Assembly (NCBI GenBank): GCA_017507905.1
Contig: JAFWAA010000022.1
Span: 1-33,431, forward strand
DNA: 33,431 nucleotides
Direction: 5' to 3'
Source of the DNA: Clostridia bacterium
GTDB lineage: Bacteria > Bacillota > Clostridia > Oscillospirales > CAG-272
The notes beneath the pieces are model-generated. The model was not told the origin of the DNA. It ran no database searches and saw nothing but the letters and a program-made list of their open reading frames with translations. Numbering within the stretch: the first letter of the stretch is position 1; every line of letters begins with the position of its first letter. Of this stretch, positions 21,958 through 29,729 are shown one piece after another. A program made the position numbers and the translations under genes.

Positions 21958-23097
21958 ATGAATATGTTTTATTTGCGGTCGCGCATCTTCTTTGGAGAGG
22001 ATGCGCTCACCGCTCTTAAGGATATGGAGGCGCGGAACGTGACCATCATCACCGATGCGTTCCTCGTCAAAAACGGCGTGGCAGACCGCGTAGCCTCCAT
22101 GATCACTGGGGCCCGTGAGGTGCGGATCTTTTCCGAGATCCGTCCCGATCCGCCTATCGATATGATCGCCAAGGCGCTTGCCTTTTTGCTGGAGAGTGAC
22201 ACCGATACCGTCGTTGCCGTGGGAGGAGGCTCCTCCATTGACGCGGCAAAGGCAACGGTGCTGATGTACGAGCAGAAGGTCGGACGCGACGTCAAGCTGG
22301 TCGCCATTCCCACCACGAGCGGAACGGGAAGCGAGGTCACGCGCGTGGCCGTCGTTACCGATCCCGAGGCAGAAAAGAAGTATCTGCTCTTTTCGGAGGC
22401 ACTGCTTCCCAATGCGGCCATTCTTTCGGGAGACCTGACCGTCAGCGTTCCTCCCACCGTCACGGCGCATACGGGCTTTGACGTCATCACCCACGCCCTT
22501 GAGGCCTACGTTTCGGTCAACGCGAACGATTTTACCGACGCCTTTGCCGAAAAGGCGCTTGAGCTGGCCTTCACCTATCTGCCCGTGGCCTACCGCGACG
22601 GGGAAAACCTGAAGGCGAGAGAAAAGATGCAAACGGCCTCCTGCTTGGCAGGCATGGCCTTTAACGATGCAGGACTTGGCGTAAACCACGGAATTGCACA
22701 CGCGCTGGGAGCGGTCTTTCACCTGCCGCACGGCATGGCGAACGCGATGCTGCTCTACCACGTGATGCGCTACAACGCCGAGCTGGATACGGCCGCCTTT
22801 GCGGGCGAGCCCAATCGCGTTTGCAACCGCTTGGCACGCATCGCGCGCTTTATCCACCGTCCTGCCTACACCAAGCAGCAGGGCGCACGCAATCTGCTTG
22901 ACGAGATCAAGCGTCTGACCGTGGAAATGAAGATCCCGCAAACGCTGGGCGAGGCGGGCGTCTCCCGCGAGGAATACGAGAAGATGCGTGAGCACATCGT
23001 GGAGAGCGCTCTGCGCGACGCCTGCACGGAGACCAATCCGCGCCGAGTGGACGCCAACGCGATCCGTGCGATCCTGCGCGGCATCGAACGCTTCTGA
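21958..23097 (+). CDS. Iron-containing alcohol dehydrogenase, PduQ-like
   Basis: A 379-aa group III alcohol dehydrogenase. Conserved parts are AVGGGSSIDAAKA (nucleotide binding), AIPTTSGTGSEVT, and the metal-binding blocks TGFDVITHALEAYVS and NHGIAHALGAVFHLPHG that supply Asp and His ligands. Such enzymes reduce propionaldehyde to 1-propanol and recycle NADH inside the compartment (PduQ), or reduce lactaldehyde to 1,2-propanediol (FucO). Length fits PduQ. No amphipathic targeting extension is seen, so if it is encapsulated it must bind another component. AGAAGGGAA precedes ATG 21958. It is the last gene of the P2 unit, ending at a strong bidirectional terminator. Confidence 0.93.
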   Translation: MNMFYLRSRIFFGEDALTALKDMEARNVTIITDAFLVKNGVADRVASMITGAREVRIFSEIRPDPPIDMIAKALAFLLESDTDTVVAVGGGSSIDAAKATVLMYEQKVGRDVKLVAIPTTSGTGSEVTRVAVVTDPEAEKKYLLFSEALLPNAAILSGDLTVSVPPTVTAHTGFDVITHALEAYVSVNANDFTDAFAEKALELAFTYLPVAYRDGENLKAREKMQTASCLAGMAFNDAGLGVNHGIAHALGAVFHLPHGMANAMLLYHVMRYNAELDTAAFAGEPNRVCNRLARIARFIHRPAYTKQQGARNLLDEIKRLTVEMKIPQTLGEAGVSREEYEKMREHIVESALRDACTETNPRRVDANAIRAILRGIERF

Positions 23098-23134
23098 GCA
23101 AAGAAAAAGCGGCAACGCTTGCGATACAAAAAAA

Positions 23135-23172
23135 GGTACGCTTCATGCAAAACGCATGGAGCGTACCTTTTT
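23135..23172. terminator. Bidirectional intrinsic terminator ending the microcompartment locus
   Basis: A 14-bp stem with one G-T pair (GGTACGCTTCATGC at 23135-23148 with GCATGGAGCGTACC at 23154-23167) has a run of A before it and five T after it. It can stop the P2 operon on the plus strand and the pantothenate kinase gene on the minus strand. Confidence 0.92.
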
Positions 23173-23207
23173 GTCAGCAGAGCGGGGAGCCGCCGTGCGG
23201 GAGGGCG

Positions 23208-24056
23208 TTATTCCTGGTTGAGCGCCGCGCCGATGACCGTTCCGAACTGCACATTCTCGGGAATGAGGAAGCGCACGCCGAAGCTGTCCGAAAGGTTCTC
23301 AAAGACGTAGCGAATGGGCGCGATGGTGGTGAGGTTTCCGGTCAGCACGATGCGGGAAAGGTTGAAATTCCGTGCGGCAAAGACCGAAAGCATCGCGATG
23401 GTCTCGGCCACCATGTTGGTGATGCCGAGTGCGAGGTCGGAGGGCGTTGCCAGATCCGAGACCTTGCCAAAGTTTGCGGCGGTCAGGTTTTCGTTCACCC
23501 CCTGATAGGGGCGGTGCTTGGCGATATCCTTGATGCGCAGGTCAATGTTGTCGAGGTTTCCGTCGGCGCAGAGCTGCTCGATGTGGTCAATGCTGTCCAC
23601 GCCAAGAAGCTTGCGCGAAAGGCCGACCACCGTGCCGCCGCCGACACCCGTTCCGCCAAGGTACTTGATCTGATACTTCTCGCCTTCCTTTTTGGCGTAG
23701 ATCAGCGCCGTGCCCGTTCCCATGCTCACGACGATGGCCTCGTCAAGACCGGAGAGATAGAGACCGCCGATGCCGATGGAGGAAAACTCCGGAACGGCAT
23801 AGCAGGGCAGATTATAGATCGGCTTTGTGAGATGGGCCGCACCTGCGCCCGTGGTGTGAATGCGCGAGATGTCGGATAGCTCCAGACCGTTTTGGGCAGT
23901 AAATTTACCAAATGCGCCGTAGACCGAGGTCAAGGGATCGGTGGCGCGAACGAACTGCGGATGGATGAGCTCCTTGCTCCCGTTTCTGTCGGTACGGAAG
24001 CCAACGATCTTTGTGGTCGTGCCTCCAACGTCGATTCCGATTACGGTTTTGTTCAT
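23208..24056 (-). CDS. coaW: Type II pantothenate kinase
   Basis: A 282-aa protein of the eukaryote-like/Staphylococcus-type pantothenate kinase family, which phosphorylates pantothenate in the first step of CoA synthesis. The actin-like ATPase fold shows VIGIDVGGTTTKIVGF (phosphate 1), VVSMGTGTALIYA, and GGTGVGGGTVVGLS, the last being a strong match to CoaW. PEFSSIGIGG includes the probable catalytic Glu. ATG 24056 (minus) has the strong ribosome binding site GGAGGTGA. It is convergent with the microcompartment operon and divergent from rqcH. CoA supply is relevant to the neighbouring propionyl-CoA pathway, but nothing in its promoter links it to that regulon. Confidence 0.88.
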   Translation of the reverse strand: MNKTVIGIDVGGTTTKIVGFRTDRNGSKELIHPQFVRATDPLTSVYGAFGKFTAQNGLELSDISRIHTTGAGAAHLTKPIYNLPCYAVPEFSSIGIGGLYLSGLDEAIVVSMGTGTALIYAKKEGEKYQIKYLGGTGVGGGTVVGLSRKLLGVDSIDHIEQLCADGNLDNIDLRIKDIAKHRPYQGVNENLTAANFGKVSDLATPSDLALGITNMVAETIAMLSVFAARNFNLSRIVLTGNLTTIAPIRYVFENLSDSFGVRFLIPENVQFGTVIGAALNQE

Positions 24057-24109
24057 TTTGGGGTCACCTCCAAGGGAAAATCAAGAATTCTTGGAAAAAT
24101 CTTTATTTT

Positions 24110-24138
24110 ATTATAGCATTTACTTGTAAAAAATGCAA
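24110..24138 (-). promoter_or_regulatory. Probable promoter of the pantothenate kinase gene
   Basis: On the minus strand TTGCAT (24133-24138) and TATAAT (24110-24115) are 17 bases apart. The -35 box is imperfect. It overlaps the divergent rqcH promoter. Confidence 0.6.
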
Positions 24139-24152
24139 CCTTATGATATAAT
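24124..24152 (+). promoter_or_regulatory. Probable promoter of rqcH
   Basis: TTGTAA at 24124-24129 and TATAAT at 24147-24152 have a 17-base spacer. The leader to ATG 24208 is about 50 bases. It is interleaved with the promoter on the opposite strand. Confidence 0.72.
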
Positions 24153-24207
24153 ATTTTTTGAAAGTTTTTTCTGCGCGCCTGCGCAGAGGAGAGAAGGAGG
24201 TGGAGAC

Positions 24208-25974
24208 ATGGCTTTTGATGCGGGAATGCTGCGTTGCGTGCTTTCCGAGATCCGTGAGCGATCGGTCGGGGCAAGAGTGGAAAAGGTCTTTCAGCCCGAG
24301 CGGGATGAGATCGTCCTGCTTTTGCGAGGACCTGACGGCGGAAGCCGCCTGTTGATCAATGCAGGCTCGGGAAATCCGCGCATGGGCTTTACCTCCTCCG
24401 CAAAGGAGAACCCCGCCGTTCCTCCCATGCTCTGTATGCTTTTGCGCAAGCATCTGCAGGGAGCAAGGCTGTGCGATGCCCGACAGGAGGGCTTTGAGCG
24501 CGTGGCCTGCCTGGAGTTTGAGGGGCGTGACGAGATGGGCTTTTCCTCCCGTCGGTATCTGATCGTGGAGCTGATGGGCAAGTACAGCAATCTGATCTTT
24601 GCCAACGAGGACAAGAAGATCCTTGCCGCATTGCGGACGGTGGATTTTTCCACCTCGGCCTTGCGCCAGGTGCTTCCTGGAATGCTCTACGAGCTTCCGC
24701 CAAAGCAGAACAAGCAGGATCCTCTCCTTGCCACCGAGGCAGAGTTTGACCGCCTTTGGGATGCGGCAGGCAGAGATCTGCCGCTCAACAAATGGATCAG
24801 TGCCTCCTTCCTCGGGATTTCCGCAGCCGTCGCGCGCGAGATCGCCTACCTTGCCACGGGAGAATGCGATCCCGTTCTTGCCGATTGCACGCGAGAGAGG
24901 GTGCGCGAGGTCTTTCTTTCCTTCTTTGCCCGTGTACGGGAGGAGGAGTTTTCCCCCTGCATGATCCTGGACGGTGAAAAGCCCGTGGAATATGCCTTCT
25001 GCACGCTCTCTCAATACCCTTTGCCGCTGACCTGCCGCGCCTTTGCGAGTGCGGGGCAGCTGCTGGACGCCTTTTTTGAGACGCGTGACCGAGAGGCGCA
25101 CGTCAAGCAGCGCGCTGCCGATATTCTGCATATCCTGACCAATGCCGATACGCGCCTGCGCAAAAAGCTGCAGCTGCAGCGCGAGGAGCTTGCCGCCTGC
25201 GAAAAGGGAGAGGAATACCGCCGAGCCGCCGATCTCATCACGGCAAATCTCTATCAGCTGTCGCGCGGAATGTCCCGCGTGGAGCTGACCGACTATGCGG
25301 ATTACCGCGAGGACGGAAGCTTTGGTACCTGCGTGATCACGCTGGACACCCGCCTCTCTCCCTCGGCAAACGCCCAGGTCTACTATAAGAAATACAACAA
25401 GACCAAGACCGCGCGCGTGGAGCTGGCCAAGCAGATTGCCCTTGGTGAAGCGGAGCTTCGCTACGTGGATACCGTTTTTGATGCGCTGACGCACGCCGAA
25501 ACGGCGGCCGATCTGCAGGAGATCCGCGATGAGCTTTACCGCTCGGGCTACGCCTCACGCATGAAGCATTACGTTGCTCCGCAAAAGAACAAGGCGCCCG
25601 CCGTGGCACAGTTTTTGACCTCGGGCGGCTTCCGCGTCTATTGCGGCAAGAACAATCTGCAAAACGAATATATTACGCACAAGCTGGCAGGGAAGCAGGA
25701 TTACTGGTTCCACGTCAAGAACCTCCCGGGCTCGCACACGGTGATGCTTCTGGAGGGACGTGAGCCTTCGGTCGAGGATTTCACCGAGGCCGCAGAGATC
25801 GCCGCCTACTTCTCCAAGGGGGCGGACGGCGACAACGTGGAGGTGGATTATACCCGCGTCAAGGACGTCAAAAAGCCTGCGGGAGCAAAGCCCGGCTTTG
25901 TGATCTACCATACCAACTGGTCCTGCGTGGTCACGCCGAGCGCGGAGCGCGTCAAGGCACGCCGCGTGAAGTAA
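24208..25974 (+). CDS. rqcH: Ribosome quality control factor RqcH (NFACT family)
   Basis: A 588-aa NEMF/RqcH/fibronectin-binding-A family protein. It binds the 50S subunit carrying a stalled peptidyl-tRNA and directs addition of C-terminal alanine tails. The N-terminal NFACT-N domain (MAFDAGMLRCVLSEIRERSVGARVEKVFQP, then GNPRMGFTS) is followed by helix-hairpin-helix and coiled-coil regions (about residues 280-430, rich in Arg/Glu/Leu), and the C-terminal NFACT-R domain with GGFRVYCGKNNLQNEYIT and DYWFHVKNLPGSHTVM. ATG 24208 has GAAGGAGG upstream; the frame extends further but over the promoter. It is the first gene of a run with thioredoxin reductase. Older annotation as fibronectin-binding protein reflects a side activity. 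Confidence 0.93.
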   Translation: MAFDAGMLRCVLSEIRERSVGARVEKVFQPERDEIVLLLRGPDGGSRLLINAGSGNPRMGFTSSAKENPAVPPMLCMLLRKHLQGARLCDARQEGFERVACLEFEGRDEMGFSSRRYLIVELMGKYSNLIFANEDKKILAALRTVDFSTSALRQVLPGMLYELPPKQNKQDPLLATEAEFDRLWDAAGRDLPLNKWISASFLGISAAVAREIAYLATGECDPVLADCTRERVREVFLSFFARVREEEFSPCMILDGEKPVEYAFCTLSQYPLPLTCRAFASAGQLLDAFFETRDREAHVKQRAADILHILTNADTRLRKKLQLQREELAACEKGEEYRRAADLITANLYQLSRGMSRVELTDYADYREDGSFGTCVITLDTRLSPSANAQVYYKKYNKTKTARVELAKQIALGEAELRYVDTVFDALTHAETAADLQEIRDELYRSGYASRMKHYVAPQKNKAPAVAQFLTSGGFRVYCGKNNLQNEYITHKLAGKQDYWFHVKNLPGSHTVMLLEGREPSVEDFTEAAEIAAYFSKGADGDNVEVDYTRVKDVKKPAGAKPGFVIYHTNWSCVVTPSAERVKARRVK

Positions 25975-26002
25975 CGAAACGAAAAAGAAAGAGGAATCGA
26001 AC

Positions 26003-26917
26003 ATGATCTACGATATCATCATCATCGGAGCAGGTCCTGCCGGAATGACGGCCGCTCTTTACGCCCTGCGCGCAGAAAAATCCGTGCTTCTTCTGGACGG
26101 CAACGGCTACGGCGGACAGATCGCCCAATCCCAGGGGGTGGAGAACTACCCGGGTATTCCCATGGTCAACGGCATGGATTTTGCCGACGCGCTGATGGGA
26201 CAGATCCAGGCTCTTGGCGTGGAGATGGAGTTTGCTCTGGCCACCGCGATCCGTAAGGAGGGCGACCTCTTTACCGTGGAGAGCGACGGCGGAAGCTTTG
26301 AAGGGCGCACGGTGATCCTTGCGACCGGTCTGAAGCACCGCAAGCTGGGGGCCGAGGGCGAGGAGCGCTTTCTTGGTCGTGGCGTATCCTTCTGTGCCGT
26401 TTGCGACGGCGCGTTCTTCCGCCGCATGGACGTGGCGGTGGTTGGCGGCGGCAATACCGCCGTGCAGGACGCCCTCTACCTGGCCGAGATCTGCTCCAAG
26501 GTCTATCTCATTCACCGACGGGATCAGTTCCGCGCCGAGGAGGCCGTGGTCGCACGCCTCAAGGAGCATTCCAACATTATCTGCGTCATGGAAAGCGCCG
26601 TGGTCTCCATGAACGGCGACAGCGCCCTGCGCTCGCTGACGGTGGAGAACCGCAAAACGGGTGAGCGCTCCGTGCTGGAGGTTGCCGCCGTGTTTGAGGC
26701 GGTCGGCATGGAAACGCAGAATGCCGCCTTTTCCGAGCTGGTTGACCTGGACGGAGAGGGATACCTTTTGGCAGGGGAGGATTGCAAGACCTCGGTTTCG
26801 GGGCTCTTTGCGGCAGGAGACTGCCGACAGAAGGCGATCCGTCAGCTGACCACCGCCGTTTGCGACGGCACGGTTGCCGCGCTTGCCGCGATGGATTACC
26901 TCAAGGGGCTCGCCTGA
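26003..26917 (+). CDS. trxB: Thioredoxin reductase
   Basis: A 304-aa low-molecular-weight flavoprotein disulfide reductase. FAD binding is shown by IIGAGPAGMTAALYALRAEKS at the N-terminus and GLFAAGDCRQK at the C-terminus, NADPH binding by VVGGGNTAVQDALYLAE followed by HRRDQFRAE, and the redox-active pair is Cys131 and Cys134 in CAVCDG. The pattern HRRD-x-FRA is typical of the NADPH-dependent enzyme. ATG 26003 has AAGAGGAA upstream. It follows rqcH by 28 bases and may be co-transcribed. No thioredoxin gene is adjacent. Confidence 0.95.
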   Translation: MIYDIIIIGAGPAGMTAALYALRAEKSVLLLDGNGYGGQIAQSQGVENYPGIPMVNGMDFADALMGQIQALGVEMEFALATAIRKEGDLFTVESDGGSFEGRTVILATGLKHRKLGAEGEERFLGRGVSFCAVCDGAFFRRMDVAVVGGGNTAVQDALYLAEICSKVYLIHRRDQFRAEEAVVARLKEHSNIICVMESAVVSMNGDSALRSLTVENRKTGERSVLEVAAVFEAVGMETQNAAFSELVDLDGEGYLLAGEDCKTSVSGLFAAGDCRQKAIRQLTTAVCDGTVAALAAMDYLKGLA

Positions 26918-26919
26918 CC

Positions 26920-27867
26920 ATGGTAGAAGCGATCCTGATCACCGTGGGCGTTCTGCTTGTGCTTTGCGCCGCTATCACGGTGTATGCGTATTTTACGGCC
27001 TTTCATATCTCGAACAAGCGAAAGGCCAATCCCCCAGAGCTTCCCACGGGGGAGCAATACCTTCAGCATCGGGAGAATACGATCCGTCTGGTGGCCGATA
27101 TGCGGGCCTATCCGACCGAGCGGATCGAGATCCGTTCGGCAGACGGCGTCCGTCTTTCCGCGCGCTATTTTCACGTGCGTGACGGCGCTCCCGTGGAGAT
27201 CCAGTTCCACGGATACAGAAGCAATCCCATCTACGATTTCTGCGGCGGAAGCGAGCTGACCCGTGCGCGCGGCTACAACGCGATCCTGGTGGATCAGCGG
27301 TCGCACGGCGAGAGCGAGGGAAACGTCATTTCCTTTGGCCTTCTCGAGCGCTACGACGTCAAGGCGTGGGCGGAATACGCCGCCGAGCGCTTTAGCAAGG
27401 ACTGTCCCGTGGTGCTGACGGGCGTCTCCATGGGCGCGGCCACGGTGCTGATGGCATCGGCCCTTCCTTTGCCCGAGAACGTGGTGGGCATTATTGCCGA
27501 CTGTCCCTATTCCTCTCCCAAGGACGTGATCCGAAAGGTCTGTCGGGATATGCATTTTCCCGTAAGCGTGACCTATCCCTTCATTCGCCTCGGCGCGCGC
27601 CTGCTTGGCGGCTTCTCCTTGACCGAGGAGGGCGCGGTGGACGCGGTGAGGGAGAGCCGTGTGCCGATCCTTATTCTTCACGGAGAGGACGATCGGTTCG
27701 TGCCCTGTGAGATGAGCCGCGAGATCGCAAAGGCCGCACCCGACAAGGTGAGGCTTGAGACCTTTCCCGGGGCGGGGCACGCCTTGAGCTACATGGTCGA
27801 TCCCGAGCGTTACCGCCGTGTGACCGCAGAGTTTTTACAGAGCTGCGTAAACGCTAAGCGCAGTTAA
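26920..27867 (+). CDS. Membrane-anchored alpha/beta hydrolase
   Basis: A 315-aa serine hydrolase of the alpha/beta fold. Residues 3-26 form one hydrophobic N-terminal segment, so the domain is probably attached to the membrane. The catalytic triad can be placed at Ser170 in TGVSMGAATV, an Asp in HGEDDRFVP and a His in GAGHALSYM. The oxyanion strand region is VEIQFHGYRSNP. The family includes peptidase-like and esterase members (BAAT/DUF-type and YqkD-like proteins); the substrate is unknown. ATG 26920 starts 2 bases after the trxB stop and its ribosome binding site AAGGGG lies within the end of trxB, so the two are coupled. The frame extending upstream to 26782 only shadows trxB. Confidence 0.88.
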   Translation: MVEAILITVGVLLVLCAAITVYAYFTAFHISNKRKANPPELPTGEQYLQHRENTIRLVADMRAYPTERIEIRSADGVRLSARYFHVRDGAPVEIQFHGYRSNPIYDFCGGSELTRARGYNAILVDQRSHGESEGNVISFGLLERYDVKAWAEYAAERFSKDCPVVLTGVSMGAATVLMASALPLPENVVGIIADCPYSSPKDVIRKVCRDMHFPVSVTYPFIRLGARLLGGFSLTEEGAVDAVRESRVPILILHGEDDRFVPCEMSREIAKAAPDKVRLETFPGAGHALSYMVDPERYRRVTAEFLQSCVNAKRS

Positions 27868-27880
27868 TTCTTGTTTTCAG

Positions 27881-27928
27881 AATATTCAAAAAATATTCAC
27901 CCGAAAAACACCTTGTTTATGATATAAT
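27881..27928 (+). promoter_or_regulatory. Possible promoter of the ABC exporter operon
   Basis: A perfect TATAAT lies at 27923-27928, but there is no good -35 hexamer at 17 bases; TTCACC at 27897-27902 is the nearest and would give a 20-base spacer. A small inverted repeat (GAATATT with AATATTC, about 27880-27898) lies just upstream. The stretch 27868-27980 otherwise holds no gene. Confidence 0.45.
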
Positions 27929-27980
27929 TTAGCGTTGTAGAATTTTGGAAACAGAAGGGAAGTGTGATCGGACCTTGGCG

Positions 27981-29729
27981 ATGATCAAGAGATTGGCGAA
28001 GTGCGTGCGGGAATACAAGTTGCCCGCGGTGCTGACGCTGATATTTATTTTGGGAGAGGCAATTATCGAAACGCTGATCCCCTTTATCACAGCAGACCTG
28101 ATCGGCAACATCAAGGACGGCGCGGGTATGCCGCAGATCGTGCAAACGGGCTTGCTCCTTGTGCTGATGGCTCTGCTTTCGCTCTCTTTCGGCGGAATTG
28201 CAGGCTTTACCTGCGCAAAGGCGGCGGCAGGATTTTCCAAGAACCTGCGCCACGATCTGTTTGGCAAGGTGCAGACCTATTCCTTTGCCAACATGGATAA
28301 GTTCTCCTCCTCCTCGCTGGTTACCCGTATGACCACCGACGTGGTCAACGTGCAGATGTCCTTCATGATGCTGATCCGAACGGCGATCCGCAGCCCGCTG
28401 CTGCTGATCTTTTCGGTGGTCATGGCGTTCGTGATGGGAGGCAAGCTGGCCTTCACCTTTATCATCGTGATCCCCGTGCTTGGCGGAGGACTGTTCCTGG
28501 TGGCCAAGAAGGCGATGCCCGCGTTCCATTCGGTCTTCCGCAAGTATGACCGACTCAACGAGTCCATTGAGGAAAACGTCCGCGCTATGCGCGTGGTCAA
28601 GGGCTTTTCGCGCGAGGACTACGAGAAGAAAAAGTTTGATGCCTCGGCCGAGACCATTCGCATGGACTTTACCCGTGCCGAGCGTATCGTGGCACTGAAT
28701 ACGCCGCTGATGCAGCTGTGTATGTACTTCAATATGGTCATGATCCTGCTGATCGGCTCGAATATCGCGATCAGCTGCGGCGGAGATCCCTTTGACGTGG
28801 GTCAGATCTCGGCCATGCTGACCTATGGCGTGCAGATTTTGATGTCTCTGATGATGCTCTCCATGATCTTCGTGATGCTGACCATGTCGGCCGAGTCGGC
28901 AAGACGTATCTACGAGGTCCTGGGCGAGGAATCCACGCTCCAAAATCCCGAGGATCCCGTGACCGAGGTGGCCGACGGCTCGATCGACTTCGATCACGTC
29001 AGCTTCAAGTATGCCGAAACGGCAAAGCGCAATTCGCTCTCGGATATTGACCTGCACATTCGCTCGGGCATGACCGTTGGTATCATCGGCGGAACGGGCT
29101 CGGGCAAGACCTCGCTCGTGCAGCTCATTCCGCGTCTTTATGACGTCACCGAGGGGTGCGTCAGGGTCGGAGGCCTGGACGTTCGCTCCTATGATCTGGA
29201 CACTCTGCGCGGCGCGGTCGCGATGGTATTGCAGAAGAATCTGCTTTTCTCGGGAACGATCCGCGAGAATTTGCGTTGGGGTAACGAGAACGCCACCGAC
29301 GAGGAGATCCGCGAGGCCTGCCGCCTTTCGCAGGCAGACGAATTCGTCATGTCCTTCCCGAACGGCTACGACACCAAGATCGAGCAGGGCGGAACAAACG
29401 TCTCGGGCGGACAAAAGCAGAGGCTTTGCATTGCCGGAGCGCTGTTGAAGAAGCCCAAGATCCTGATCCTCGACGACTCCACGAGCGCCGTGGACACCAA
29501 GACCGACGCGCTGATCCGCGAGGGCTTCCGCACCTATATTCCCGATACCACCAAGATCATTATCGCTCAGCGAATCGCCTCGGTGGAAAAGGCAGACATG
29601 ATCATCGTGATGAACAACGGGGCAGTGGATGCCGTGGGTAACCACGAGCAGCTCCTTGCCACAAGTGAGATCTATCGCGAGGTCTATGAGCAGCAAACGA
29701 ACGGAGGTGGGCAGAATGGCGAAGAATAA
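27981..29729 (+). CDS. ABC exporter half-transporter, degenerate-site subunit
   Basis: A 582-aa type IV ABC exporter half: six-helix transmembrane domain (about residues 15-300) followed by an ATPase domain. Walker A is GGTGSGKTS and the signature is VSGGQKQR. Walker B is ILILDDSTSAVD, in which the catalytic Glu is replaced by Asp, and the H-loop has Gln instead of His (IIIAQRIASV). These changes mark the degenerate-site subunit of heterodimeric exporters such as TM287/288 and BmrC/D. The start is uncertain: ATG 27981 is used, but TTG 27975 or TTG 27945 upstream are possible, since AGAAGGGA lies at 27953-27960. The next gene overlaps by 14 bases. Substrates of this class include drugs, lipids and peptides; none can be assigned. 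Confidence 0.93.
   Translation: MIKRLAKCVREYKLPAVLTLIFILGEAIIETLIPFITADLIGNIKDGAGMPQIVQTGLLLVLMALLSLSFGGIAGFTCAKAAAGFSKNLRHDLFGKVQTYSFANMDKFSSSSLVTRMTTDVVNVQMSFMMLIRTAIRSPLLLIFSVVMAFVMGGKLAFTFIIVIPVLGGGLFLVAKKAMPAFHSVFRKYDRLNESIEENVRAMRVVKGFSREDYEKKKFDASAETIRMDFTRAERIVALNTPLMQLCMYFNMVMILLIGSNIAISCGGDPFDVGQISAMLTYGVQILMSLMMLSMIFVMLTMSAESARRIYEVLGEESTLQNPEDPVTEVADGSIDFDHVSFKYAETAKRNSLSDIDLHIRSGMTVGIIGGTGSGKTSLVQLIPRLYDVTEGCVRVGGLDVRSYDLDTLRGAVAMVLQKNLLFSGTIRENLRWGNENATDEEIREACRLSQADEFVMSFPNGYDTKIEQGGTNVSGGQKQRLCIAGALLKKPKILILDDSTSAVDTKTDALIREGFRTYIPDTTKIIIAQRIASVEKADMIIVMNNGAVDAVGNHEQLLATSEIYREVYEQQTNGGGQNGEE

Noticed and set aside
18636..21959. An 1107-codon minus-strand frame opposite ackA, the aldehyde dehydrogenase and pduL
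   Set aside because: The plus-strand genes are unambiguous enzymes with intact motifs. The antisense translation is His/Gly/Asp-rich and has no family signature.
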